This document shows, one piece after another, positions 10,986-22,415 of a stretch of DNA of 64,000 bases. The position numbers and the translations under genes are program-made. The notes beneath the pieces were generated by a model. The model worked only from the letters and a program-made list of their open reading frames with translations, did no database searches and was not told where the DNA came from. Position 1 is the first letter of the stretch. Each line of letters opens with the position of its first letter. This DNA comes from Symsagittifera roscoffensis (Eukaryota; Xenacoelomorpha; Acoela; Convolutidae). The stretch covers positions 69,501-133,500 of the forward strand of contig NW_026970604.1 of NCBI RefSeq assembly GCF_963678635.1, given 5' to 3'.

Positions 10986-12148
10986 GTAATTTTGAAAGGG
11001 TGTCCGATGTATAAGCTACTTAGTTGGAAGATTCATGTTTATTATAATATTCTTCGATGAATAGTATTAAGAGGATTGTTGCTAAGGCGAATGTGACAAA
11101 AATGTGAGAAAAATTATGAATAGTAAAAAATATCTGTTCTACTAAAAATTGTTCGTATCATTTAAATAGATTTTAAACTATCGTACCTGTAGATGTGGTC
11201 AAGGATTTGGGAAAGTTGGGAATATATTGCAAATAGGGTACAGAAAATTAAAAATATATTGCATTAAAAAATTAAAATGATTATAAAAGCTTCAAAAGTT
11301 TCAATAAAAAATGTTATCACAAGTTTAATTACAATAAAAAGATTCATGAAAAAGTTTAAGATTAAGTTTTTAAGAGTGGCGACTGTTGAGGAGAAAAGCA
11401 TTTAAGAAATGATGCGTTCGTCGAACATTTTTGGAATTGCTGGGGCGAAATTCAAGTGTGGTCGGATTATTTATTGGTTTTTTGACAAGTGGGTTGAGCT
11501 TCTTGAAAAATTGTTGGGGGCTTATTTTATAGTGCTCGGGAGGTCTTCTTTGCTTTATTTTTATTTGGTGGGTAATCTGGGATATTTTTGAAATATTTGT
11601 ACTTTAGGCCAAATGATCATGGTTCTTTTTTACTTTAGGCTAATTTGCCATTTTTGGTTGGAGGGTTTTTGAGGGCTAAGTTGGGAAAATATTGTTGATC
11701 TTTGGATTATTAGATAGGGGAGGGTTGTAATATTATCGTGATATTTATTTTAGTTGTCAAAGTCTAGCAAGTTGGTTATTTTTGACCTGGATGTTGTAAA
11801 GTTATAGTTACAGATATGCCTGGAGATTAATGTCTGTCGGCTATAGGGTTGGTGTTAGAGATATGGAAGGTGACTGATTTGAGTGAATCCTATTGGCTGA
11901 ATTTGAACTAGAATTGCTGCGTGTGTTTCAGCATGTTATTTTGAAAATATGAAGGTTCAAATTGATTGAGATGTGTTTGAGTTATCAATTTTTTAAAGAA
12001 GTAAAATTTTATTTTTGAAATTCAACTTTCTTCAATATTTTAGATTGTGGGATGAATGTTTTATAATTTTTCCGTGGTTAATTTCTAAGTCGTGATGAAT
12101 TTCTCTGTTCAGATTTTTCCTTTTGTTCTTGTGGTAAGAATTTTTCTA
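10986..12148 (-). other. Region between integrase and accessory ORF1
   Basis: About 1.1 kb with no convincing ORF on either strand. The sense strand is A/C-rich. It could be decayed coding sequence or hold splice and control signals for downstream ORFs; I see no clear signal. Confidence 0.5.
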
Positions 12149-13301
12149 TCATTTTTCTATTTTTCTTTCTTTTTCTGGTTTATCTGGGTTTGGTAACTTT
12201 GTGTCTTTGTGAATTTTGTTTTGCTTTTGAGTTTGTTTATGCTGATTATCATCATTTACATTTGTTCCTTGTTCTATTTGTGTATTATTTGGAATAACTT
12301 TTAAACCGATGAAAGAATATAATTGAGTTAATTCGCGTAAGGCGTATTTTTTCGGGTAATAAGGTAGTAAAATGTTTCGATGTTGAACAATTTCCTTTTT
12401 TGTGGAGTCTCTGAGTTTATATGTTAAGTTTGGTATTAAAACAAATGTTCCAATTTTTAAATCTGTAGCTGGCATAAAACGTGAATTTATTTGGTTGTTG
12501 ATGTTTTGTCTTTGTAACAGCTTTTTTGTTACTTTTTGATAGATTTCATTATGCTTTTTATCTCTGTTTAAAATCCATTCGGTGTGTACCGGAGGCTAGT
12601 GTTAGAATTTGTGGGTGATGGAAATGATCTTCATCATGTGTGTGTAATGGTAGGTTATGGCATATTGAGTCTTTATTTGGTTTGCAATGTCCTTTTGCAT
12701 TTTTATGGGCATTTGCTGTGAACATAATTGGTTTTTTTGGTTTTTGATTAAAAACCATTTAGTATGGTGACATTCCTAAAGTTGTCGTTATTTGTGAATT
12801 GTATGATAATGGAAATAATTTTACATCTGTTGACCATTCTGTGTATCGTGTATCGTTTCCATTTATGATACATCTAAGATATTCTTGTAATGAATGGTTC
12901 ATACCTTCGACTAATCCATTTGTCCAAGGTGCATGAGATGTACGTGGTTTATGTTTGATACTGTATAGGTGACATAATATGATGATTTCATTATTAATGA
13001 GTTCTGTACCGTTGTCTGTTACTAAAATTTCGTGTAGTCCAAATTTAGCTATCCAATGTTCGTAGAGTGTTGTATAAGCGTAATAAGCGTTAGAATGTGG
13101 TACTGGGTTGAGTGCTACATAGTGTGTAAATGCATCAACAATGACCATAATTTATGAGTTTCCTTCTGAGAATGGGGAAATTGGTCCTTTTGTGTCGAAT
13201 GATATTCTGTGATTAAAGTATAGACTTTGTCCTTTCAATCTTGTTTTTGTGCTATTTGTTTTTGATTTGGATAAGGTTTGTTCAATTGACATATTATGCA
13301 G
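12149..13301 (-). pseudogene. Retroelement integrase, copy A, broken
   Basis: The catalytic triad is present on the minus strand: Asp in FDTKGP (codon 13,196-13,194), Asp in VTDNGTE (13,016-13,014) and Glu in NGLVEGMN (12,908-12,906), with exactly 35 residues between the last two, as in D,D35E integrases. A TAA lies in frame between the first two (near 13,154) and another stop lies near 12,759. The C-terminal tail (12,475-12,149) begins PATDLKIGTFVLIPN and then jumps to YKLRDSTKKEIVQHR, so residues normally between these in the family seem deleted. The protein would join reverse-transcribed DNA to the host chromosome; this copy cannot. Confidence 0.85.
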
Positions 13302-14039
13302 TCATTGCACAATACTTTTATCCAAATTGGAGCGTTTGGAAAATAAAAATTTTGTAAAATTTGAATATGTTTTTTCTGATCCGGAGTGTCCTTTTGTATT
13401 TTGTGTATGAGAAATGTTGAATGCTATCAATATCATACTTAATGGGAGACAGGGAACTTTATAATCATCTAATTGATATTCTAAAAGATCTGTATTTTCA
13501 TTTATCGTTGTGTTATTAAATTTTCGAAAATATCGGAGAAGTGTTTTGTTTCCTAAAATTGTGGTATCAGCTTTTGCTGGTTTTGTTTCTATTTGTGCCA
13601 TGATTTGAGTTGTCTAATTACTGGGTCGAGATTTTGGTATCGTTTTAAAAGTTCAAGTGTAATTTTTTCTGTTGGTGGGAGAAAAATAATGTTAATTTCT
13701 AGTTTGATAGAGGAATTGTGTCAAGTGGGTCATGAAGGTTAAAAACTTGATTTATCGTATATTTTGGGTCGTTTGTTTGTGGTCCTGATAAATTTATTTT
13801 ATCTGTTAAGTTCTCTTTTTCAATTAGTGGAAAAATGTCTTTTTTATGCGTTTGTTGTTTGATTTTCTTTCGCTGAGTGTTATTTTTTATCCATTGTGAG
13901 TATGGAATTGGTTTAAACGTAGATGTACCTAATAAATCAACTTCATAGTGATTATTTTGGCAATCTAGATAGAGTGGGAAATGTTGTAGATTATTTATTT
14001 GTGATTGATCAATGTCAGTTTTTACTGCGTATTTACATT
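13302..14039 (-). pseudogene. RNase H-integrase linker and integrase zinc domain, copy A
   Basis: The minus-strand frame 13,601-13,302 includes KGHSGSEKTYSNF, the His part of the HHCC zinc-binding module that starts Ty3/gypsy integrases. The Cys part (CNDCIICQ) is visible just downstream, near 13,310-13,280, but in a different frame. A frameshift therefore separates the two halves. Upstream to 14,039 there is a broken linker with several stops. Confidence 0.7.
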
Positions 14040-14429
14040 CTAATCGGGGTGATGTTTCGTCTTTCGCGAGATAAAATTTTTTGGTATTTCAACTGTAAAT
14101 TTTCGTGTAATTACTTCTGGTGGTGTATTTCTACTTAATGTGTCTGGTAATGCAAGGTTTTTTCCTGCTGTCCAAACTATATGTAAGTTTAGAAATCTCA
14201 TTAAAATTAATTGAAATCTAAAAACTCTATGATTTGGATTTGATTTTTGTGTAAAAAGAAATTTAATTGGTTTATGATCTGTGAATAAAACTGTTGGATA
14301 TTTTGATCCAAGTATCAGAAATTCGTATTCTGTAAGTGTGTATATTATAGTTGTACACTCACTCATTAGAGTGGAGAGTCGTAATTCGGCTTGTGTAAGT
14401 AGTCGTGAATTTGCTGATATTAGGTTCAT
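14040..14429 (-). pseudogene. RNase H domain, copy A
   Basis: The frame carries the RNase H motifs LSTLMSECTTIIYTL (catalytic Glu) and VLFTDHKPIKFL (catalytic Asp), and ends with ALPDTLSRN, the usual end of Ty3/gypsy RNase H. The first catalytic Asp, present in copy B as MCDASNFGIGAALL, is missing here. In copy A the sequence jumps from the RT end to the middle of RNase H near 14,460, so this domain is deleted at its start. Confidence 0.85.
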
Positions 14430-14442
14430 TTTAACTGTTCCA

Positions 14443-15441
14443 CTATGTGATTGTAATAAAGCTAACCTTTGGTTGGTTTTTATCTGGAATGGTGTTTGAG
14501 ATTTGTTCTGTTAAAAGTTTGTTGATTTCGTCAAAACGTGTTTGATGTTCAGTGGTCCATTCAAAACTATTCTGTTGTCTGTGGATGTTATAGAAGGGTC
14601 TTAAGTACAGTTGCATTCTGTAAACGTATTTACTTAAGAAATTTAACATTCCGAGGAAGTCTTGAATTTTCTTTTTATTTGTTGGTGGTTGAAGTTTTTG
14701 AATTGCGTCAATGCGTGATTTTAATGGAGTGATAGTGTTTTTCTCAATATTATGTCCTAAAAATTTTACTCGTGTTAAAAAGAAATGCGATTTGTCTGGA
14801 GCTGCTTTGAGATTTTCGTTCTGAAGAACTTTGTGATATTGTTCCAAAACTGTAAACATTTCGTCTTTAGTTTGTGATTGCATGAAGACATCGTCTAAAT
14901 ATGTGATTGCGTTTTTCTTGAGTATTAGTGGTCTAAAAATTTTACTCATGAAAGCTCAAAAAGCTGCTGGTCCTATGGATATTCCATAGAATAATCGATT
15001 AAATTCGTATTGTTGATTTCCAATAACAAATTGTGTTAATCGTCGTGACTGTTCGTCTAACGGCATTTGGTTGTAAGCACTATTAATATCTGCGGCTGTG
15101 AAGTATTTACAATTAATTTTTGTTAAAATTACTTGTATTGATTCAATAGGCCAATTGCATTTTGATTCATCAGTTAGTGAATTGAGATATCTAGCGTCTA
15201 AAACTATTTTCAGTGATTCATAAGTGAAGTCTGACATAAAAAATTGTTGTCTATTTTGACCTTTGTCGTATTGATGAACTTGTTTTATTGAGAAATTATA
15301 TATAGATCCTGATAGTGGTTTCAGGTGTTTTCGTTCTTGATTATAAATAGGGTAGAATTTTGAGAAAAAAGGTGGTTGTTTGTTTAATCTCTGAAAAAAT
15401 GTTAAGGTTGTGTTTTTCATTCTTGTATATTTATCTTTCAT
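14443..15441 (-). pseudogene. Reverse transcriptase, copy A, with replaced N-terminus
   Basis: Catalytic motifs are present: FTAADINSAYNQM (first Asp) and ITYLDDVFMQ (YLDD). A TGA at about 14,953 separates them, in GPAAF-stop-AFMSKIF, and the same stop occurs in copy B. The start of the frame (15,441 to about 15,230) differs completely from copy B, which has the expected IVLDARYLNS context preceded by KGITFINPVIILAKGE. Copy A therefore seems to have had its RT N-terminus replaced by unrelated retroelement sequence, or the region was deleted and fused. Confidence 0.85.
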
Positions 15442-15480
15442 GTGAAGTTTACTATTTAAGATGTTTATTGTAGGTATGCA

Positions 15481-16127
15481 TTAAGTGATAAGCGGTATGC
15501 CAATGATATTATGTTTAATATCGGTAATATGAAATGTTTGCTTGAATGGTTTATTCAAAATTTTGTTTTGTTCCATTGTTCTTGTGGGAACAAGGAATAA
15601 TTGGATTTTTGCATAATTTACTAAGGTTGATCCTTGTGCTGTTGCTAATTTACTAGATGTTTCGAGAGGTTTTAAGTTTGGATGCAGTATTCTGATTTCA
15701 TTCCATGTATGAATATTTATGATATTTGATTCTGCTCCTGAGTCGATTAAAAAATCAATTTCAAGATCTGGTGGTTGAAATTCTTTATTTTTTGGGCTCT
15801 CTAAGAGAAATGGAATTGTCCAAATTTTTTTCCTTGGTTGTTCTTTTTGAATACTTTGGTGTATATGATTTGTGATTGAACTTTGCACGTTGTCTTTGTC
15901 AGGTTGAATTACCGTGTTAATTTTGTTTACTTCCTGGGTGGTTTGTTTATTATTACTAATTGGTCCCATGTAATAATTATTTAGAAGTTCCATTTGATTT
16001 TCGTATATGTGTGAGCTAAAGGGTTCTTCATATGTGATAGATTCATAGTCGTTTTCGACTGATATCATGTTAACTGAAATATTATTATCTGTATCACTTT
16101 CACTATCTGATTCACAATTAATGTGGT
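15481..16127 (-). pseudogene. Retroelement aspartic protease, copy A
   Basis: The 195-residue frame 16,068-15,481 includes EIDFLIDSGAESNIINIHTW, a retropepsin active site (DSG). It ends ITDIKHNIIGIPLI, resembling the second conserved block of the fold. The protease would cut the Gag-Pol polyprotein. An acidic linker lies upstream (to 16,127) across a frame change. Confidence 0.8.
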
Positions 16128-17171
16128 TTAAATGTAATTCGGTATTTTCTGTGTTATCAATACCTGGGGGGTCTGAAGTATTTCTTCATTTGTTTGTACT
16201 TGATTAATTTGTCTTTGATGCTTCGGTATGTTACTTCTATATCGATGTTGAGAATCGGGGTAACGGTTATTATTCCTATGAGGTGACTGGGAATAATTTC
16301 TATATCTATTGTTATAATTTGAATTTCGATTTCGTGAATTATTTGTTGATCTGTTTTGGTAGTTGTCATTTGATCTTTGATAATTGGATCTATTATATGA
16401 ATTATTCCGTGATCTGTTATTTGGATAATTCTGATTTCGATTGTTTGAGTAACTTCTATTCCTATTGTTTGAATAGTTTCTATTTCTATTGTACGATGAG
16501 TTTGGTGATCTATTGTTGGAATAGTGTTTATTCCTAGAGTTTGAATGGGAACTGGATGCAGAAACAAATTCTGTTGAGTTTGAGTTTGATAGTGAAAAGT
16601 TGTTTCGACTTTTCGATCGAGTATATCTATTTTGTGAGAAATTTTGAGAATTTCTTTGTTCGGGTGATCTACCTCTATAACCAGAGTTATATGGTGACTG
16701 ATTTCTAGAATAATTGGGGTTGATTCGAAGTGGTTTTCCAAAGCTATTATTGCTGTGTATATTCTTGTTTGGTAGGTTTTGATCTTTTTTCATGTATTGA
16801 TAAAATGACTTACTTGGCTCTTTTTGCTTAGGAGGTTTATTCTGATTGTCTTGCTGTTTTTGTCTACATTCGGAAATACTGTGTCCGTATCGTCGGCAAT
16901 AATAACACTATTTTTTGAAAGATGGTTAGCTTTTATAATTTGGGTTCTTTTCATAGATGTTTAGAATTTCAGTGATTTTTTCAGATAGATATATATCTGA
17001 TTCTTGTGTGTTGTTTATTTGTGTAGTATTTGTTTCAATGCGGTTAACATACTGTAATTTTAAATTCTCGGTTTCTTCAAGTTTCATTGTGATTTCTGCT
17101 TGTTCTAGTTCATCAACTAGTTTTCTGAAATCAAAATCTGGTTCGCGAATTGAGGAAGGATGAGATGCTCT
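16128..17171 (-). pseudogene. Gag C-terminal nucleocapsid region, copy A
   Basis: A CCHC zinc knuckle, CYYCRRYGHSISEC (16,907-16,866), is followed by a long tract rich in Asn, Arg, Ser and Tyr (16,793-16,128), built from degenerate repeats such as YSNNRNRSYSNNRN. Such tracts bind RNA. In-frame stops precede the knuckle (TAA and TAG just upstream), and a TAA at 17,172 separates this part from the capsid-like region. The same three stops occur at equivalent places in copy B. Confidence 0.75.
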
Positions 17172-19429
17172 TTACTTTATAGCGATTTTTCTTAATTGTG
17201 GTGTTAAGGTCATCATTAAAAGTTCTGTCATTTTTGTATTTTTATAATCATGTGTATTAAGTGAATATGTCTTTCGAACTATTGTTTCGATTCTAACTGC
17301 TAATTGCTTAATTGTTTCATTCGGTAATCTGCGAATTTCATTGCATAAAACTCTTTGATGTTGTTTATTTCTTTCAGAATCAAACATTTTTGAAAATTCT
17401 TGTGTGAATCTTTTCCAATTTGATTTTATGTCAATAGGTAGTACTGAAAACCATTTTTGGGCTGCGCCATCTAATGTTGTTTGTATTAACGCTGTGCGTC
17501 TATGTATCCAATTTCGATGGAGTGGTGCATTTATTGGTTCAGGTCCTATATTCAAAATCAAATTTGCTGTGACTGCATTTAGGTAAACTTCTACTGAGTA
17601 TTCAGGGTCTGTTCCTGTGAAAACCATCAATGGTTTATTAGATGTTAATGACAATCCTCCCATGAGATATGGATTCATCGTCATTTGCAGTGATTCTGCG
17701 GCGTTTGGTATTTGCGAGAAATTTGTCAGTTGATTTTTAGTGATTTCATGTTGTTGTATTTAATATGGTAATGGTATCTCATTCTGCATTTGAGTTGGTT
17801 GATAGGAATGCATAGTCATTGGATTTTGTGGTTGTATACGTTGAAAGGATTGTGTATTAATTGAGTTTGGCATTAGTATTGGTTGCTGATTTTGTATATC
17901 TGTTGAACTTTGTGGATAAATTTTCATATTTTGAGATGATTGAGGTTGTCGCGGTCTTTGTGTGCGATATTCCTGTGTATATGGTGCAAAAATATCTGGT
18001 TGAAAATAATCATCACCATCAGATGATAGATAATTTGTATAATAAGGTGTTTGTTTTTTATTTCTATTTTGTTGAAAAAATGGATAATTTTCACTATGAT
18101 CATGTGGAGGGTGTGAATTAATTTGGAAATTTACTGAGTTGGTTGATGTAATTGGATTATCCCAATATTGAGAACATATGTGATTGTTATTTTTTCGTGG
18201 AGGGTTATTTGTTCTTGATGAGTGTGCGTAATTATAGTTGTGTTCTGCAAAATTACTTCTTGTGAACGTTTTTCGTGGTTTTGATGGTTTTGTCATTGGT
18301 CTATATGTTTGGTAATCCATATGTGAATATTTAGGAGCAACCAAGGGTTTTACGGTTGATTGCAAGGTTACTTGTGGTATTGCGGTATATCTATTTTTGG
18401 GTGTTGTAAGATTTGGATGTATCGGTGAGATACTTTGTTGTGTAGTTGTTATTGTTGTGTGAACTATTACTTCATTGATAACGCGTGGTGGCATTTGAAT
18501 ATCCTGTTGTGTGAGGTTTCTATTTTCAATTAGGTTTTCATGATTTATTACGGTTGAGTTTAAACTAATTTGCGTGTCGGTTAAAAATGAATTATAATTT
18601 AAAGGTGTTGCAATAGTTGTTAATGATTTTATTTTTACATAATCTGGGTGAAGAGATATTGTATCTATTGCTTGACTTGAGATGTCGACTGGGATGTCTA
18701 GAAACAATGGGTGAGACCAATCAGGGTCCCAAACGTAATCTGATTGTTCTGCAATGACAGTGTCGTCATTGTTACTTTGAGGTCTCAAGTTTTTTCTTGC
18801 TTGGCTAATTAAATCTATATTATGTGTAAAATAGTCAATTATAAACCATGCCAGTATTTTATGTAGATCATGTTTAGTATTTTGTGAAACATCATTATTG
18901 GTGAAATTTTCACGAATTGCGTCTAAAAATGTGGAAAATGCGGTGATTTCGTTTCTAACTTTTGTATGTTTTGATGTTTGGACTGGTGATGTACTATGAG
19001 CTTCTGTTCTCTCTAAAATAGTTAAATAAGTATATATTATTGCGAAAAATTTATTTGTGAATATTGAGTTTGCTCTTTGTGATATTGTATGCTTTTGATA
19101 TAGTCTGTGAATACATTTGAAACTTCTAAATCAAGATAGTCTGTTTGAATAAAATATTTATTATATGATGTTCTTGGTGTACTGATTTCTATGGTGTAGA
19201 TTCCGTATTGTTGTGTTAGTTTACATATGTCTTTGAGATAATGTTCTATAATTTGTCTTTTGTTTTTTATATCTGGGAATTCAGTTTTGCATGGGCTGAT
19301 TCCTGGTTCAAACTAATTTATCAGTAAATTTTTGCAAAATTTTGTCTGTCCTCTATCATTTAGTGAACTTATAATAAAGGGGAAAAATGTTGCTTCATCT
19401 GGGCTTTCGTCACTTTGAGTGTTGCTCAT
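17172..19429 (-). pseudogene. Gag, copy A (capsid-like region with breaks)
   Basis: The frame starts at an ATG (19,429-19,427) overlapping the end of ORF1, meets a TAG near 19,316, changes frame near 19,090, and is then open from about 19,085 through 17,760. There a TAA replaces a TAT codon found in copy B. It continues 17,684-17,172 with FTGTDPEYSVEVYLNAV and HRRTALIQTTLDGAAQKWF, a typical Ty3/gypsy Gag capsid core. The middle is Pro/Gln/Asn/Thr-rich. The TAG and frame change are shared with copy B; the TAA at 17,760 is private to A. Confidence 0.75.
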
Positions 19430-19871
19430 TTTTTCGTTTGATAACTGTTAATATATAATTATTAATATGTCTAATTGGTTGGTTCCAATTGTATAGATGT
19501 ACTGGTTTGTGTTTATATTTCTTTTTTATTCTGTTTTTTCCTTTTTTCGATGAAATTGAATTTGTTTCTGAATCGGAAAAGTATACTGGATCCTGGATTG
19601 GATAAGTTTTTCTTATTGAGTCTTCTACTTTGTATAGTGCATCGAGACTACTGACTTCTGATTCGGAGAATGCGTTTCTATATTTTGAAAATCTTTTTCG
19701 TGTTATTTGTCTTTGTTTACTTAGAATTTTTCTTTTTAGTGTTTGTGGTTTTGTGTGAATGTACTCAACTGTTTGTGTATGCGGGGTTATAACAAGATCG
19801 TATTTTTGGTTTTCTATTTCACAGTTGTGTATGACGATTGTTTGTTTATTTCCTAGGTTTTTTAATGACAT
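19410..19871 (-). CDS. ORF1 of the retroelement, copy A (153 aa, basic)
   Basis: Small lysine/arginine-rich protein beginning MSLKNLGNKQTIVIHNCEIE. It contains a basic block (TLKRKILSKQRQITRKRF), an acidic serine stretch (SDSETNSISS) and a second basic block (KKGKNRIKKKYKHK). Copy B is nearly identical (26,949-26,488), and a diverged homologue starts at 48,232 on the plus strand. It is the first ORF after the leader and overlaps the next ATG by 20 bases. It could be a separate accessory protein or the matrix-like N-terminus of Gag. I recognise no database family. Confidence 0.7.
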   Translation of the reverse strand: MSLKNLGNKQTIVIHNCEIENQKYDLVITPHTQTVEYIHTKPQTLKRKILSKQRQITRKRFSKYRNAFSESEVSSLDALYKVEDSIRKTYPIQDPVYFSDSETNSISSKKGKNRIKKKYKHKPVHLYNWNQPIRHINNYILTVIKRKNEQHSK

Positions 19872-20294
19872 AAGGTTTAGGATGATGGATGCAAGTTTGT
19901 TTTTAGTGATTTTTATTGTATATCAAAGTACAATAGAGAAAAGTATATCAATTCCGAAGAATGATTTTTATTTTCTCGTGACTAGTATAAGCTAAGGTGC
20001 TAACTTACTTAACCTTACTTAGGGGTAGTGATTGTGTTCAAGGGTTGGAGAATAGTAAATCGATCCACAAGGTTCAGGTATAATTAGAACGCAAGTAGCT
20101 CGTTAGATACTATTTTAAACTTACTAAGTTTAAGATTTATCCTGGGTCGTATAGGAGGAGGGGTCAAGTGAAGGATGATTAACCGAAGTTCTTCACTGTC
20201 TAGCTTAATTTGAATGGGTAGTATTTTTAAAAATTTCTATTAGTCCTGGGTCTTTTGAAAAGGTTGGGTAGTGAATCGACGTTTGAGGTCGTTA
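19872..20294 (-). other. Retroelement leader, truncated, copy A
   Basis: Matches the ORF1-proximal part of the leader of copy B (26,985-27,421), apart from about 45 bases missing near 19,930. The match stops abruptly at 20,294 after GAGGTCGTTAGA. RNase H sequence of copy B follows, marking the tandem-duplication junction. Confidence 0.85.
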
Positions 20295-20359
20295 GATTTG
20301 TGATTGATCAATATTTATTTGTGATTTATCAATGTCAATTTTTACTGCGTATTTACATT

Positions 20360-20833
20360 CTAATCGGGGTGATGTTTTGTCTTTCGCGAGATAAAAGTTT
20401 TTGGTAATTCAACTGTAAATTTTCGTGTAAGTAATTCTGGTGGTGTATTTCTACTTAATGTGTCTGGTAATGCAAGGTTTTTTCCTGCTGTCCAAACTAT
20501 ATGTAAGTTTGGAAATTTCATTAAAATTAATTGAAATCTATAAACTCTATGATTTGGATTTGATTTTCGTGTGAAAAGAAATATAATTGGTTCATGATCT
20601 GTGAATAAAACTGTTGGATATTTTGATCCAAGTATCAGAAATTCGTATTCTGTAAGTGTGTATATTATAGTTGTACACTCTCTCATTAGAGTGGAGAGTC
20701 GTAATTCGGCTTGTGTAAGTAGTCGTGAATTTGCTGATATTAAGTTCATTTTAACTGTTCCACTATGTGATTGTAATAAAGCTGCGCCGATGCCAAAATT
20801 TGAAGCATCGCACATTGGGTAGAATGGTTGGTT
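20360..20833 (-). pseudogene. RNase H domain, copy B
   Basis: The frame has all three recognisable acidic motifs: MCDASNFGIGAALL, LSTLMRECTTIIYTL and VLFTDHEPIIFL, and ends ALPDTLSRN. It is more complete than copy A. It is linked to RT across a stop near 20,867. Sequence after it toward 20,296 ends at the duplication junction, so integrase is absent from copy B. Confidence 0.88.
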
Positions 20834-20866
20834 TAGATCTGGAATGGTATTTGAGATTTGTTCTGT

Positions 20867-21880
20867 TTAAAGTTTTTTGATTTCGTCAAAACGTGTTTGA
20901 TGTTCAGTGGTCCATTCAAAACTATTCTGTTGTCTGTGGATGTTATAGAAGGGTCTTAAGTACAGTTGCATTCTGTAAACGTATTTACTTAAGAAATTTA
21001 ACATTCCGAGGAAGTCTTGAATTTTCTTTTGATTTGTTGGTGGTTGAAGTTTTTGAATTGCGTCAATGCGTGATTTTAATGGAGTGATAGTGTTTTTCTC
21101 AATATTATGTCCTAAAAATTTTACTCGTGTTAAAAAGAAATGTGATTTGTCTGGAGCTGCTTTCAGATTTTCGTTCTGAAGAATTTTGTGATATTGTTCC
21201 AAAACTGCAAACATTTCCTCTTTAGTTTGTGATTGCATGAAGACATCGTCTAAATATGTGATTGCGTTTTTCTTGAGTATTAGTGATCTAAAAATTTTAC
21301 TCATGAAAGCTCAAAAAGCTGCTGGTCCATTGGATATTCCATAGAATAATCGATTAAATTCGTATTGCTGATTTCCAATAACAAATTGTGTTAATCGTCG
21401 TGACTGTTCTTCTAACTGCATTTGGTTGTAAGCACTATTCATATCTGCGGCTGTGAAGTATTTACCATTAATTTTTGTTAAAATTACTTGTGTTGGTTCA
21501 ATAGGCCAATTGCATTTTGATTCATCAATTATTGAATTGAGATATCTAGCGTCTAAAACTATTTTTAGTGATTCACCTTTTGCTAGGATGATAACAGGGT
21601 TGATGAAAGTAATACCTTTTGGTTGTTCTTCTTTATTCACTGGTGATATAATTTCGTATTGTTCTAAAATGTTTAGTAATCTGTTGACTTTGTCATGTAA
21701 GTGAATTGGTACTTTGCTTGCTCTTTGCTTTTTGAAAACTGCGTCAGGTTTTAATGGAAGGTGTAGGCAAGAACTAACTTTTCCAACGCCAAATTTTGAT
21801 GTTGGGTAGACTGATGAATATTTTATTAGCTATTTGGCTAATTTATCAAATTCATTTTGTGTTATTTGTGAATGTTGAAA
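20867..21880 (-). pseudogene. Reverse transcriptase, copy B
   Basis: Conserved RT blocks in order: ITFINPVIILAKGE, LKIVLDARYLNS, FTAADMNSAYNQM (catalytic Asp), FVIGNQQYEFNRLFYG and ITYLDDVFMQ (YLDD). A TGA lies at about 21,308 between GPAAF and AFMSKIF, as in copy A. The upstream part to about 21,880 is the normal protease-RT linker across stops. It lacks the foreign N-terminus seen in copy A. Confidence 0.88.
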
Positions 21881-21881
21881 A

Positions 21882-22415
21882 TTAGGTTGATCCTTGTGCT
21901 GTTGCTAATTTACTAGATGTTTCGAGAGGTTTTAAGTTTGGATGCAGTATTCTGATTTCATTCCATGTATGAATATTTATGATATTTGATTCTGCTCCTG
22001 AGTCGATTAAAAAATCGATTTCAAGATCTGGTGGTTGAAATTCTTTATTTTTGGGCTCTCTAAGAGTAATGGAATTGTCCAAATTTTTTTTCTTGGTTGT
22101 TCTTTTTGAATACTTTGGTATATATGATTTGTGATTGAACTTTGTATGTTGTCTTTGTCAGGTTGAATTACCGTGTTAATTTTGTTTACTTCCTGGGTGG
22201 TTCCATGTAATAATTATATAGAAGTTCCATTTGATTTTCGTATATGTGTGAGCTAAAGGGTTCTTCATATGTGATAGATTCATAGTCGTTTTCGACTGAT
22301 ATCATGTTAACTGAAATATTATTATCTGTATCACTTTCACTATCTGATTCACAATTAATGTGGTTTAAATGTAATTCGGTATTTTCTGTGTTATCAATAC
22401 CTGGGGGGTCTGAAG
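21882..22415 (-). pseudogene. Aspartic protease, copy B, truncated
   Basis: DFLIDSGAESNIINIHTW is retained (frame 22,082-21,882) but the C-terminal half found in copy A is missing: sequence after KLATAQGST jumps into the protease-RT linker near 21,882. A one-base change near 22,055 shifts the upstream frame. The two copies therefore carry different deletions. Confidence 0.75.

Noticed and set aside
16157-16741. 194-aa Ile/Thr-rich ORF
   Set aside because: Out-of-frame shadow of the Asn/Arg/Ser-rich Gag tract.
16880-19320. Alternative genetic code (stops read as Gln)
   Set aside because: TAA, TAG and TGA all interrupt the transposon ORFs, frameshifts accompany them, and the host exons use standard codons.
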